Assembly (NCBI RefSeq): GCF_029626155.1
Contig: NZ_JARUBL010000001.1
Coordinates: 3,142,501-3,206,500, forward strand
Direction: 5' to 3'
Source: Solwaraspora sp. WMMD1047
GTDB taxonomy: Bacteria; Actinomycetota; Actinomycetes; Mycobacteriales; Micromonosporaceae
Length of the DNA stretch: 64,000 nt
Below the pieces are notes generated by a model. The model saw only the letters and a list, made by a program, of their open reading frames with translations. It searched no databases and had not been told where the DNA came from. Positions within the stretch are counted from its first letter, which is position 1. Every line of letters begins with the position of its first letter. The translations under genes and the position numbers were made by a program. Below are positions 48,885 to 57,732 of the stretch, piece after piece.

Positions 48885-50552
48885 ATGTTCAACCCCGCAG
48901 TGACATCACCACCAGGCCGGCCAGGTCGCCGGGTCCGACGAGCAGGTCTGGTGCTGACCCTGGTGGCAGCGCTCGCCGGCGCGGTCGGGGTGGCTGTGGT
49001 GGTCGCGCCGTCGGCGCAGGCGGCCACCATCGACACCAGTGCCTACTACGTGCTGATCAACCGCAACAGCGGCAAGGCCCTCGACGTCCGGGACACCGCG
49101 GTCGACGACGGCGCGGCGATCCAACAGTGGACACGCAACGACGGTGAGTGGCAACAGTTCCAGTTCGTCTCCTCCGGCAGCGGTTACTACCGCCTGAAGG
49201 CTCGCCACAGCGGCAAGGTCGTCGACCTCTGGGAGTGGAACGTCGCGGACGGTGCGGAGTACCGGCAGTGGCCCGACCTCGACGCCACCAACCAGCAGTT
49301 CCAGGTCCTCGACTCCGACGGGGGCTACATCCGGCTGATCAACCGGCACTCCGCCAAGGCCCTGGAGGTCTGGGAGTGGTCGACCGCCGACGGCGCCCGA
49401 ATCAGCCAGTACGCCGACCTCAATGGCGCCAACCAGCAGTGGCAGATGGTCCGGGTGGGCGCCGGTGGCCCGCCGACCACCCCGCCCCCGGGCACCGGTT
49501 GCGGCAGCGGCTCGTTCCAGGCCGAGGCCGTGCTGAACGGAAGCACCTGGACGTCCCGCAACGGATCGTCGACCGTGTACTCCGGTTCGAACATGCTGTC
49601 CGCGATGCAGGCCGCGGTGAACTCGCTGTCAGCTGGACGAACCGCCAAGCAGCGGGTGGTGGTGCGGGGCTCCGGTTCGATGAGCGCGGGATCGCGGCTG
49701 TCGCTGCCGTCGTACACCACGCTGGCGGTGTGCGGCACGATCAACGTGACCGGTTCAGGATCGGGTGACTACGCACCGGTCTACTCCCGCGGAACCACCG
49801 ACGTCGAGGTGCAGAACCTGACCCTCACCGGATCGCCGCTGTACGGGATCTTCATGCGCAACGTGAACAACCTGACCCTCGGGCAGATCGACATGCGGCT
49901 CTCGGGCGGCCTGGGAGTCCGGGTCGACAACCACGGCGGCGACCGGGCGGTCAAGGTGCGCAACGTGCGAATCGACACCGTCTACGTCTCCGGGACCGGC
50001 GCCCACGGGGTGGAGACGTACGGCGTGGACGGTCTGACCGTCGGCACGGTCACCGCGCGCAACACCGGCTATTCGGGTCTGCTGCTCAACGACACCATCA
50101 ACGCCACCGTGGGGACGGTCGACGCGCAGGGTGCCGGGACCGGGACCGGGTACGCGGCGTTCCGGATGGCCAACCGTAACGGTCGGGTGGGTAGCTCGTA
50201 CCCGACCAACATCCGGGTGGGGAACGTGATCGCGTCCGGCGGCGGGCGGGGAATCTTCTGTGTCTCGGAGTCCGGTGGCGCGGTCATCGACCGGGTGACG
50301 ATCTCGAACACCGGGAACAACGCGATCCTCGTGGAGAACTGCTACAACGTCACCATCGCCGGAGTCTCCGGCACGGTGACGGGCGGCGGCGAGGTGCGGA
50401 TCTCGTCGCGGACGGAGTTTCCGATCTCCTCGGGCATCCGGTTCCAGAACCTGACCGTCACCAATACCAACATCACCCAGAACCCCTGCGGCGGGGCGAA
50501 CAACACGATCAGCAACGTCACCCGGGTCAACTCGGCACTGACCTGGTGTTGA
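48885..50552 (+). CDS. Secreted ricin-domain right-handed beta-helix protein
   Basis: 555 residues. Signal peptide to about residue 46 (SAQA). A ricin-type trefoil (48-195) with QQFQFV, NQQFQVL and NQQWQMV. After a Pro-rich linker, a Cys-flanked repetitive beta-helix domain (~205-555) with coils such as VEVQNLTLTGSPLYGIFMRN and GVETYGVDGLTVGTVTARN. The fold is that of polygalacturonases and pectate lyases, but I see neither the GH28 Asp set nor the PL1 motifs. Activity unknown; probably acts on pectin given its neighbours. GGAGG precedes the ATG. Confidence 0.8.
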   Translation: MFNPAVTSPPGRPGRRVRRAGLVLTLVAALAGAVGVAVVVAPSAQAATIDTSAYYVLINRNSGKALDVRDTAVDDGAAIQQWTRNDGEWQQFQFVSSGSGYYRLKARHSGKVVDLWEWNVADGAEYRQWPDLDATNQQFQVLDSDGGYIRLINRHSAKALEVWEWSTADGARISQYADLNGANQQWQMVRVGAGGPPTTPPPGTGCGSGSFQAEAVLNGSTWTSRNGSSTVYSGSNMLSAMQAAVNSLSAGRTAKQRVVVRGSGSMSAGSRLSLPSYTTLAVCGTINVTGSGSGDYAPVYSRGTTDVEVQNLTLTGSPLYGIFMRNVNNLTLGQIDMRLSGGLGVRVDNHGGDRAVKVRNVRIDTVYVSGTGAHGVETYGVDGLTVGTVTARNTGYSGLLLNDTINATVGTVDAQGAGTGTGYAAFRMANRNGRVGSSYPTNIRVGNVIASGGGRGIFCVSESGGAVIDRVTISNTGNNAILVENCYNVTIAGVSGTVTGGGEVRISSRTEFPISSGIRFQNLTVTNTNITQNPCGGANNTISNVTRVNSALTWC

Positions 50553-50558
50553 CCGGCT

Positions 50559-50592
50559 CCGCGTCGGGCCGCGGCCGCGCGGCCCGACGCGG
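50559..50592 (+). terminator. Hairpin after the beta-helix gene
   Basis: 14-bp perfect stem CCGCGTCGGGCCGC / GCGGCCCGACGCGG with a 6-base loop, 6 bases after the stop. Confidence 0.75.
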
Positions 50593-50651
50593 GGACCGGT
50601 GCCCTGCCGAGGGCACAGCCGTCCATTACCTCGACCGATAGGCAGGCTCTT

Positions 50652-52097
50652 GTGACAAGCGCTCTTACCAGTCCTCCTCAAGAACGACCGCGGCGCCGCT
50701 GGCGGGTCGCGATCGCCACCGTCGGCGCACTGGTCGTCGGCACGGTCGGCGCGGTAGTCGCACTGACCCCGGCGCAGGCTGCGGTCATCGACACCAATGC
50801 CTACTACGTACTGGTCAATCGACACAGCGGCAAGGTTCTCGATGTCACCGACACCTCGACTGCCGACGGTGCACCCATCCAGCAGTGGAGCCGCAACGAC
50901 GGCGCCTGGCAGCAGTTCCGCTTCGTCTCCTCCGGCAGCGGCTACTACCGGCTGCAGAACCGGAACAGCGGCAAGGTGGTCGACCTGTGGGAATGGAACA
51001 CCGCTGACGGCGCCGAGTACCGGCAGTGGCCCGACCTCAACGCCACCAACCAGCAGTTCCAGGTCCTCGACTCCGACGGCGGTTACGTCCGTCTGGTGAA
51101 CCGGCACTCCGCCAAGGCCCTGGAGGTCTGGGAGTGGTCGACCGCCGACGGCGGACGAATCTCCCAGTACGCCGACCTCGACGGCGCCAACCAGCAGTGG
51201 CAACTGGTCCCCATCGGCGGTGGAGATCCTGGACCACCCCAGACGGGCCTGGTCGGCTGGGCCACCCAGAACGGTGGGACCAGCGGCGGCGGTAACGCCG
51301 CGACCACCACTGTGAGCAGCGCGTCCGCTCTCTCCAGCGCGCTCGGCTCGGCCAATGCCGCGGTCATCCGGGTGTCCGGCACGATCTCCTGCTCCGGCAT
51401 GCTGCGGGTCCGCTCCAACAAGACGATCCTCGGCAATGCCGGCGCGACGATCTCCGGCTGCGGGTTCACCATCAACGGGGATCGCAACGTCATCATCCGC
51501 AACCTGAACTTCCGAAACTGGGACGACGACGCGATTAACGTCGAACAGTCGGCGACCAACATCTGGGTCGACCACAACAGCTTCACCAACGGGTACGACG
51601 GCGCCGTCGACGTCAAGCGCGGCTCCGACTTCGTCACCATCTCCTGGAACCGGGTCTACGGCCACGACAAGTCGATGCTGCTCGGCCACAGCGACAGCAA
51701 CGCCAGCCAGGACACCGGGCACCTGCGGGTCACCTACCACCACAACTGGTTCGACGGCTCCAACCAGCGCCACCCGCGGGTCCGCTTCGGCAATCCGGTG
51801 CACGTCTACAACAACCTGTACAGCAACGTCGGTGGCTACGGCGTCGCGTCGACGATGAACGCCGGAGTGCTCGTCGAGGGCAACTACTTCGAGAACACGG
51901 CCGACCCGTACCACCGGGGCGAGGGCTCGTCCGGCCCCGGCGCCCTGGTCGCCCGCAACAACTGCTTCGTCAACTCGGGTGGCGGGCAGGCCGGCGGCAG
52001 CGTCGCCAACATCCCGTACTCGTACCAGATGGACGCCGCCTGCAATGTGAAGGCCGTCGTAACGGCGGGCGCCGGGGCCGGCCGGATCAGCGTCTGA
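50652..52097 (+). CDS. Secreted ricin-domain pectate lyase, family PL1
   Basis: 481 residues. Signal peptide ending AQA (~43). A ricin-type trefoil (45-190) close to that of the preceding protein, linker, then a PL1 beta-helix: NIWVDHNSF, calcium-site Asp residues around DGAVDVKRGSDFVTISWN and the catalytic Arg block YHHNWFDGSNQRHPRVR. It cleaves polygalacturonate by beta-elimination. GTG start at 50652 with a weak AGGCAGG upstream. Confidence 0.9.
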   Translation: MTSALTSPPQERPRRRWRVAIATVGALVVGTVGAVVALTPAQAAVIDTNAYYVLVNRHSGKVLDVTDTSTADGAPIQQWSRNDGAWQQFRFVSSGSGYYRLQNRNSGKVVDLWEWNTADGAEYRQWPDLNATNQQFQVLDSDGGYVRLVNRHSAKALEVWEWSTADGGRISQYADLDGANQQWQLVPIGGGDPGPPQTGLVGWATQNGGTSGGGNAATTTVSSASALSSALGSANAAVIRVSGTISCSGMLRVRSNKTILGNAGATISGCGFTINGDRNVIIRNLNFRNWDDDAINVEQSATNIWVDHNSFTNGYDGAVDVKRGSDFVTISWNRVYGHDKSMLLGHSDSNASQDTGHLRVTYHHNWFDGSNQRHPRVRFGNPVHVYNNLYSNVGGYGVASTMNAGVLVEGNYFENTADPYHRGEGSSGPGALVARNNCFVNSGGGQAGGSVANIPYSYQMDAACNVKAVVTAGAGAGRISV

Positions 52098-52131
52098 TCA
52101 GTCCCCGCATCGCAGCACCACGGCATCAACT

Positions 52132-52163
52132 GGGCCGTCCCGAGATCGAGTTCGGGACGGCCC
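52132..52163 (+). terminator. Terminator after the pectate lyase gene
   Basis: 12-bp perfect stem GGGCCGTCCCGA / TCGGGACGGCCC, 35 bases after the stop. It closes the pectin/arabinan locus. Confidence 0.8.
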
Positions 52164-52192
52164 GGGACTGTAAGACGAAGGTGTAACACCTG

Positions 52193-52364
52193 ATGACGAA
52201 GGTCGTGATCACTGAGGTCGATACTGGCCAGGCGGCGAAGCGTGGACCGGCGCGGCCGGTGGCAGACGGGGCCGACGATCAGCTCGTCGCCCCGAGTGGT
52301 GGAACAGGCCCGTGCGGCGGGTCTGCAGCTCACTGGCGAGGGCGGGCTGCTGCAGCAGCTGACA
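52193..52364 (+). pseudogene. Remnant of an IS256-family transposase N-terminus
   Basis: VVEQARAAGLQLTGEGGLLQ then QLT, in the frame of 52242, matches the N-terminus of IS256-type transposases. The preceding residues (ADGADDQLV) continue the same protein in another frame, so at least one frameshift is present. The rest of the transposase is missing. The remaining bases to 52518 hold no recognisable gene. Confidence 0.7.
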
Positions 52365-52518
52365 GAACCGGCCCCTCGATCCGGGGCGGTTCCTATCGGT
52401 CGTTGCGAATCTTGCCCGAGAGGATTACGCATGCCCCGGTACGCGCCGAACAAGATGCCCGCGGACGTCAAACCCCTCGCGCCGGAGCTGTTGTCGCGAG
52501 AAGCTCGCCGGGTCGGTG

Positions 52519-53310
52519 TCAGCGCGACTCGCGGCTGCGTTCGATGTGCTGGAGCATCACGTCGTGGTGGTGGCGGATCGCCCGGCGTACGGCGGCGTCG
52601 TCACGGTCCGCCATCGCGTCGAGGATTGGCTTGTGGATCGCCATCTGGGCGTCGGCGTTGCTGGGAAGCAGCCATTCGGGGACCCGGTCCCGGCTCACCC
52701 AGTCCTCGTACTCGTAGGAGATGACGGCGGTGTGGATCGCCTCGTAGATCGAGGTGAGGAACGGGTTTCCGGAGGTCCGTACGACCGCCGCGTGGAAGAC
52801 GGTGTCGGCCGCGATCCAGGCGGAGGTGCCACCGGCCATGCTGTCGTTGAGCCGGTGCAGCGCGGTGCGGACGTGGTCGAGGTCGGCGCCGGATTGCCGG
52901 ATCCCCTCGGTGGCGCCAAGCGTCTCCAGCCAGAGCCGCAGGTCGACCAGGTGGGACAGGGACTGTCGGTCGAGGTCGAGCATCAGGTTCACCGATGCGG
53001 CGATCGCCGACTCGGGTCGGCGCATGATGTACGCACCAGAACCCTGTTTGATCTCGACCAGCCCCATCAGCGACAGCGAGCGCAGAGCCTGGCTGACGAT
53101 GGGTCGGCTGGCGCCGAACATCGATGCGAGGTGCCGCTCGGACGGGAGTCGGGAGCCCTCGGCGAGATCCTTGCTGATGATCAGTTGCCGGATCTGTTCG
53201 GCCACGTCATCGGCGAGCCGGTTGCTGGTCACCTGCCGGACGGCGCCGAGCGCAACCACGTTGCGTGGTCGGGTCCCGCGGCCCGCTGACGCGGCGTCCG
53301 TCGATGTCAT
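52519..53310 (-). CDS. GntR/FCD-domain transcriptional regulator
   Basis: 263 residues. A winged HTH (ISKDLAEGSRLPSERHLASM, then SRPIVSQALRSL) and a C-terminal FCD ligand domain with Asp/His metal-type residues (ADTVFHAAVV, IRHHHDVMLQH). FadR-type regulators sense small organic acids and related metabolites. The ATG at 53310 has AAGGA upstream. Divergent from the transketolase operon, with a palindrome in the shared promoter, so it very likely controls that operon. Confidence 0.9.
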   Translation of the reverse strand: MTSTDAASAGRGTRPRNVVALGAVRQVTSNRLADDVAEQIRQLIISKDLAEGSRLPSERHLASMFGASRPIVSQALRSLSLMGLVEIKQGSGAYIMRRPESAIAASVNLMLDLDRQSLSHLVDLRLWLETLGATEGIRQSGADLDHVRTALHRLNDSMAGGTSAWIAADTVFHAAVVRTSGNPFLTSIYEAIHTAVISYEYEDWVSRDRVPEWLLPSNADAQMAIHKPILDAMADRDDAAVRRAIRHHHDVMLQHIERSRESR

Positions 53311-53473
53311 CTCGGTCCTTCCTGGCGCTGCGCCGCGCTCACCCGGTGCCTCGCGCGGCCTGACATGTCGCTGGTCTCGGTGCCGGCCGCCACCGGCGGA
53401 GCCAGCCTACGCATGCCGGCCGAGTCGCGCGAGCACCCCCGGCAGTCTTCCGGAACGTCGATCCGACTGCGGG

Positions 53474-53501
53474 TTGACGTGACTTGTGACCTGTGTATTT
53501 A
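53474..53501 (+). promoter_or_regulatory. Promoter of the transketolase operon
   Basis: -35 TTGACG (53474-53479), 16-base spacer, -10-like TATTTA (53496-53501). The palindrome at 53504 starts directly after it, suitable for repression. Confidence 0.55.
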
Positions 53502-53503
53502 CT

Positions 53504-53522
53504 AAAGCGGCTTAGCCACTTT
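53504..53522. promoter_or_regulatory. Probable GntR operator
   Basis: AAAGCGGCTTAGCCACTTT, a 19-bp odd palindrome in which 8 of 9 pairs match. The core GGCTTAGCCA recurs (complement) at 59277-59287 in front of the transporter genes. Confidence 0.7.
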
Positions 53523-53538
53523 ACCAGTAGAGGTTAGC

Positions 53539-54384
53539 ATGAATCTCTCATCCGAGTCACCACCGTCCCGCCCTGAAATGTCCTGGCCGCTGGCCGCCGA
53601 GGAGCTACCCCGGCTGGCCGCCCGGATCCGGCTGCACGCCGTACGTATGGTTGCCATGCACGGGCTGGGCTATCTCGGCCAGGCACTCTCCGCCGCCGAA
53701 GTCTTCGCCGTGCTCTACGGCCGCGTCTACCGTCCCGACACAGACCGGATCGTGATCTCGCCTGGACACTACGTGATCGCGGCCTTCGCCGCGGCTGTGG
53801 AACGCGGCCTGCTCGACGAGGCCGACCTGCGCACGTACGGCCACGACGGGTCCCGGCTGGAGGCGATCGGCACCGAACGCTCCCCGGCCGTCGACCTCAC
53901 CTGCGGTTCGCTCGGGCAGGGCCTCTCAGCCGCGGTCGGCTTCGCGCTCGCCGACCAGATCCGGACCCGAACTGGTGCCCGCACGTTCGCGCTGCTTAGC
54001 GATGGCGAGCTGGAGGAGGGGCAGGTCTGGGAGGCGGCGATGTTCGCCGGCCACCACCGGCTGCGCGACGTCGTCGTCCTGCTGGACGCAAACAACTCGC
54101 AGGTCGATGGGGCCGTAGACGGGATCACCACGATCGACCCGATCGCCGACAAGTGGCGCTCGTTCGGCTGGGACGCACAGGACGTCGACGGACACGACCC
54201 CGTGGCGCTCGACCGCGCGCTCGCCAGCGCGGTCGCCGTCGACCGACCCGCGGTGGTGGTCGCCCGTACCTCCACCCGGCACGGCCTCAACTGCCTGCCG
54301 GCGGGAACCGACGGGCACTTCATCAAGCTGCCGCCGGAACTCGTTACGCGGGCGACCACCGAACTGGAGGCCAGTTATGCGTAG
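53539..54384 (+). CDS. Transketolase, N-terminal (TPP-binding) subunit
   Basis: 281 residues. TPP motif with SDGELEEGQVWEAAMFAGHH and DANNSQ, plus DLTCGSLGQGLSAAVGFALA. It lacks the pyrimidine-binding and C-terminal domains, which the next gene supplies, so this is a split transketolase. Family reaction: transfer of a two-carbon ketol unit. The donor is not known here. First gene of the GntR-controlled set; AGAGG lies 5 bases before the ATG. Confidence 0.9.
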   Translation: MNLSSESPPSRPEMSWPLAAEELPRLAARIRLHAVRMVAMHGLGYLGQALSAAEVFAVLYGRVYRPDTDRIVISPGHYVIAAFAAAVERGLLDEADLRTYGHDGSRLEAIGTERSPAVDLTCGSLGQGLSAAVGFALADQIRTRTGARTFALLSDGELEEGQVWEAAMFAGHHRLRDVVVLLDANNSQVDGAVDGITTIDPIADKWRSFGWDAQDVDGHDPVALDRALASAVAVDRPAVVVARTSTRHGLNCLPAGTDGHFIKLPPELVTRATTELEASYA

Positions 54385-55381
54385 GCCGCCGTACCCCACC
54401 GTGCTCAAGCCGTACGGCTCGACCCTGCTCGAACTGGCCAGGTCCGACGAGCGGATCGTCTGCCTCTCCGGCGACCTCACCCGCCAGTGTGAGGTCGACC
54501 TCTTCCGCGACGAACTGCCCGAGCGGTTCGTCAACGTCGGCATGGCCGAGGCGAACATGATGGGGATCGCCGGCGCCCTCGCCCGCGAGGGACTCGTCCC
54601 CTTCGCGCACACCTTCGGCGTCTTCGCTACCCGGCGCCCCTTTGACCAGATCGTCAACGCGATCGCCTACCCGAACCTGCCGGTACGCATCGTCGGCTTC
54701 ATGCCCGGGGTCTCCAGCCCCGGCGGCCCCAGCCACCAGGCGATCGAGGACGTGGCGCTGATGCGGGCGCTGCCGAACCTGACCGTGATCGACGCCGCCG
54801 ACGCCACCGAGATCCGGCAGGTGGTGCCCGCGATCGTGGACCACCCCGGTCCCGTCTACCTGCGACTCAAGCGGGGCGAGATCCCGGTCATCTTCGACTC
54901 GGAGTACGAGTTCCGGCTGGACCGGGCGACCCGGTTGCGCGAGGGCGCCGAGGCCGTCGTCATCGCCAACGGCATGATGCTCCCCGCCGCCATCGCCGCC
55001 ACCGACCTGCTCGTCGCGGCCGGAGTCGACTGCGCCCTGGTGCACGTGCCGGTCGTCAAACCACTGGACACCGCGACCGTCGTCGCCGCCGTCGTCGGCA
55101 CCCGGGCGGTCGTCACCGCCGAGAACCACACCATCATCGGCGGTCTCGGCTCGGCCGTGGCCGAGGCCATGGCCGAGGCCGGACTCGGCTCCCGGCTGCG
55201 CCGCGTCGGGTTACGCGACACCTTCGCCGAGGGCGCGCTCACCGCCCACCACCTCTTCGAGGCATACCACCTGCGTACCCAGTCCATCGTCGACGCCGCC
55301 TGGTCGGCCCTGGACCGAACCGGACCCGCCCCCGAGGCGCCGTCCGGGCGACCCGTCGCCGGCGAGTACTCGCCCGTCTGA
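54377..55381 (+). CDS. Transketolase, C-terminal subunit
   Basis: 334 residues. The pyrimidine-binding domain is GSTLLELARSDERIVCLSGD with FVNVGMAEANMMGIAGALAR (Glu that activates TPP), then PSHQAIEDVALMRALPNLTV and a C-terminal domain (VVTAENHTIIGGLGSAVAEA). Its ATG lies within the end of the N-terminal subunit gene. The two must form one enzyme. Similar to 1-deoxyxylulose-synthase-like split transketolases rather than the one-piece pentose-phosphate enzyme. Confidence 0.9.
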   Translation: MRRPPYPTVLKPYGSTLLELARSDERIVCLSGDLTRQCEVDLFRDELPERFVNVGMAEANMMGIAGALAREGLVPFAHTFGVFATRRPFDQIVNAIAYPNLPVRIVGFMPGVSSPGGPSHQAIEDVALMRALPNLTVIDAADATEIRQVVPAIVDHPGPVYLRLKRGEIPVIFDSEYEFRLDRATRLREGAEAVVIANGMMLPAAIAATDLLVAAGVDCALVHVPVVKPLDTATVVAAVVGTRAVVTAENHTIIGGLGSAVAEAMAEAGLGSRLRRVGLRDTFAEGALTAHHLFEAYHLRTQSIVDAAWSALDRTGPAPEAPSGRPVAGEYSPV

Positions 55382-55394
55382 TCCGGAGAGAATC

Positions 55395-56690
55395 ATGACC
55401 AGCTTCTACGCACCGTCCGCCGAGACCAGCCCGATCGCCTCACTCGGCGCCACCATGGGGGTCGACTGGGAGAACCGGGTCGACTTCGCCCGGCTCCGGG
55501 ATGAGCGGTTCGCGAAGGTCCAGGCCGCCTTCGAACGCTCCGACCTCGGCGCGCTGATCCTCTTCGACATGAACAACATCCGTTACACCACCGGGACCCA
55601 CATCGGGAACTGGGCCCGGGACAAGCTCTTCCGGTGCGCGCTGGTGATGCGTGGGCAGGAGCCGATCCTCTGGGACATCGGCTCGGCCGCCCGGACCCAC
55701 CAGCAGTTCGCGCCCTGGTTCGGCAAGGAGAGCTGGCGGGCCGGGATCTCGAGCTGGCGGGGGTCGATCCCGGAAGAGGTCGGTATCGAGCGCGGCAACG
55801 CCGCCCGGGCGGCCCAGATCCTCCGCGAGCACGGCCTCGCCGACGAGCCGATCGGCGTCGATGTCGTGGAACTACCGGTACTGCGGGCGCTGGAGCGCGA
55901 AGGGCTCTCGATCGTCGATGGGCACAGCTTCATGCAGGACGTGCGGGCGGTGAAGACCGCCGACGAGATCGCCCTGCTCGACCACTCCGCCGGCCTGGTC
56001 GACGGGGCGTACGAGGAACTGTTCCGCGCACTGCGGCCCGGCGTACGGGAGAACGACTGCGTGGCCCTGGTCAACCGCTACCTCTACGAACGGGGCTCGG
56101 AGGAGGTCGAGGCGGTCAACTCGATCTCCGGTGGGCGGTGCAGCCCGCACCCGCACGTCTTCTCGGACCGGCTGATCCGGCCCGGTGACACCGCCTACTT
56201 CGACATCATCCACTCCTTCAACGGTTACCGGACCTGCTACTACCGGACCTTCAACGTCGGTGGTGCCAACCGGGCGCAGGTCGAGGCGTACAAGCGGGCC
56301 CGGGAGTTCATGGACAACGCCATCGCGGAGATCCGGCCCGGCGCGACCTCGGCGGACGTGGTGCGGCACTTCCCCGCCGCCGAGGAGTTCGGCTACGCCT
56401 CCGAGGAGGAGGCGTTCGGGCTGCAGTACTGCCACGGGCTCGGGTTGTCGAACTGGGAGCGGCCGTTGATGAGCCGTTACCACTCGTTCGAGCACCCGGT
56501 GACCCTGGAGCAGGGGATGGTCTTCGCGATCGAGACGTACTGGCCCACGCCGGACGGCAGCGCCGCCGCCCGGATCGAGGAGGAGGTCGTGGTCACCGCC
56601 GACGGCTGCCAGTTGTTGACCCGGTTCCCCGCCGACCAGTTGTACGTGACGGGGATCCGGTACACCGCCGGCGTGGACCTGCTGCGGTGA
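55395..56690 (+). CDS. M24 (pita-bread fold) enzyme, Xaa-Pro peptidase/creatinase-like, with an altered metal site
   Basis: 431 residues. N-terminal creatinase-type domain (ALILFDMNNIRYTTGTHIGN) and C-terminal M24 domain. Ligands by alignment with aminopeptidase P: Asp270 in YFDII, then Cys281 where the second Asp belongs (GYRTCYYRTF), His347 in CHGLGL, Glu380 in FAIETYWP and Glu395 in RIEEEV. The changed ligand suggests it is not a standard di-metal peptidase; creatinase, ectoine hydrolase and DMSP lyase DddP are M24 enzymes with other reactions. GGAGAG precedes the ATG. Substrate unknown. Confidence 0.8.
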   Translation: MTSFYAPSAETSPIASLGATMGVDWENRVDFARLRDERFAKVQAAFERSDLGALILFDMNNIRYTTGTHIGNWARDKLFRCALVMRGQEPILWDIGSAARTHQQFAPWFGKESWRAGISSWRGSIPEEVGIERGNAARAAQILREHGLADEPIGVDVVELPVLRALEREGLSIVDGHSFMQDVRAVKTADEIALLDHSAGLVDGAYEELFRALRPGVRENDCVALVNRYLYERGSEEVEAVNSISGGRCSPHPHVFSDRLIRPGDTAYFDIIHSFNGYRTCYYRTFNVGGANRAQVEAYKRAREFMDNAIAEIRPGATSADVVRHFPAAEEFGYASEEEAFGLQYCHGLGLSNWERPLMSRYHSFEHPVTLEQGMVFAIETYWPTPDGSAAARIEEEVVVTADGCQLLTRFPADQLYVTGIRYTAGVDLLR

Positions 56691-56751
56691 CACCGATCAG
56701 CCTTTCGCCGGATCGGGCCGGCATCGGAATCGTTCGACGAGGAGAGATGTG

Positions 56752-57732
56752 ATGACCAGCAGCACACCGACCCTGGGCTGGCTCGGGACCGGCCGGATGG
56801 GCGCCGCGATGGCCGGCCGGCTGTTGGACGCCGGCCACCCGGTGGCGGTCTGGAACCGGACCCGGGCCAAGGCCGAACCGCTCGCCGGGCGGGGCGCCAC
56901 GGTCGTCGACCAGATCACCGATTTGGTCGACCGGGACATTGTCTTCGTCATGGTCTCCACCCCTGACGACCTGCGGGAGGTGCTGCTCGGCGGGTCCGGT
57001 CTGCTCTCCCGGGACAGCGGCCGACCCGGCACCGTCGTGGACTGCTCGACGGTCTCGGCGGAGGTGTCGGCGGAGGTCCGCGCCGCGGCGGCCGAACTCG
57101 GCGTCGAGTTCCTCGCCGCCCCGGTGAGTGGGAACCCGCACGTCGTCGCGGAGGGTGGTGCCAGCCTGGTCGCCTCCGGTGGGCGGGCGACCTTCGACCG
57201 GGCCGAGCCGTTTCTGGCGGCGATCGGCCGAACCGTCGTGTACGCCGGTCCCGACGAGCAGAGCCGACTGGTGAAGCTCTGCCACAACCTCTATCTCGGC
57301 ATGGTGGTCGAGTCGCTGGTCGAGGTGGTCACGCTGGCCGAGAAGGGGGGTGTGGACCGGGCCGCCTTCCTGGAGTTCCTCAACGGCACCGTGCTCGCCT
57401 CCGACTGGGTCCGCAAGCGCACCCCGGACCTGATCTCCCGGGACTGGAATCCGACCTTCACCACGGCCCTGCTGCGTAAGGACTTCGATCTCGGCCTGGG
57501 CGCGGCCCGCGCCAACGAGGTGCCGATGCCGGTGGGAAGCCTGGTGCACCAGCTCATCCAGGTCGCGATCGGGCGCGGTTTCCGGGACCGGGACTTCCTG
57601 GCGATGTACGACGTGCAGGCTGCCGCTGCCGGCCTCGACCCGGATGGTTCGGGTGCCGCCGGCCCGGCCGGATCCGCCCGTACCGGATCGGGTACGGGCG
57701 GATCCGGTGCGGGCGGAGGTGGTGTCGAGTGA
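56752..57732 (+). CDS. Beta-hydroxyacid dehydrogenase (3-hydroxyisobutyrate dehydrogenase family)
   Basis: 326 residues. Nucleotide motif GWLGTGRMGAAMA at the N-terminus, substrate motif APVSGNP (123-129), catalytic Lys175 with Asn179 in KLCHN. Oxidises a 3-hydroxy acid to a semialdehyde or the reverse. The final ~25 residues are a Gly/Ser-rich tail. The ATG at 56752 is 5 bases after GGAGAG; GTG 56749 is too close to it. GTGA overlap with the aldehyde dehydrogenase suggests that the two act in sequence. Confidence 0.88.
   Translation: MTSSTPTLGWLGTGRMGAAMAGRLLDAGHPVAVWNRTRAKAEPLAGRGATVVDQITDLVDRDIVFVMVSTPDDLREVLLGGSGLLSRDSGRPGTVVDCSTVSAEVSAEVRAAAAELGVEFLAAPVSGNPHVVAEGGASLVASGGRATFDRAEPFLAAIGRTVVYAGPDEQSRLVKLCHNLYLGMVVESLVEVVTLAEKGGVDRAAFLEFLNGTVLASDWVRKRTPDLISRDWNPTFTTALLRKDFDLGLGAARANEVPMPVGSLVHQLIQVAIGRGFRDRDFLAMYDVQAAAAGLDPDGSGAAGPAGSARTGSGTGGSGAGGGGVE

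Noticed and set aside
52432-52518. Short plus-strand frame starting MPRYAPNKMPADVK
   Set aside because: It runs into the antisense of the GntR gene and shows no family likeness; probably scar DNA next to the IS256 remnant.
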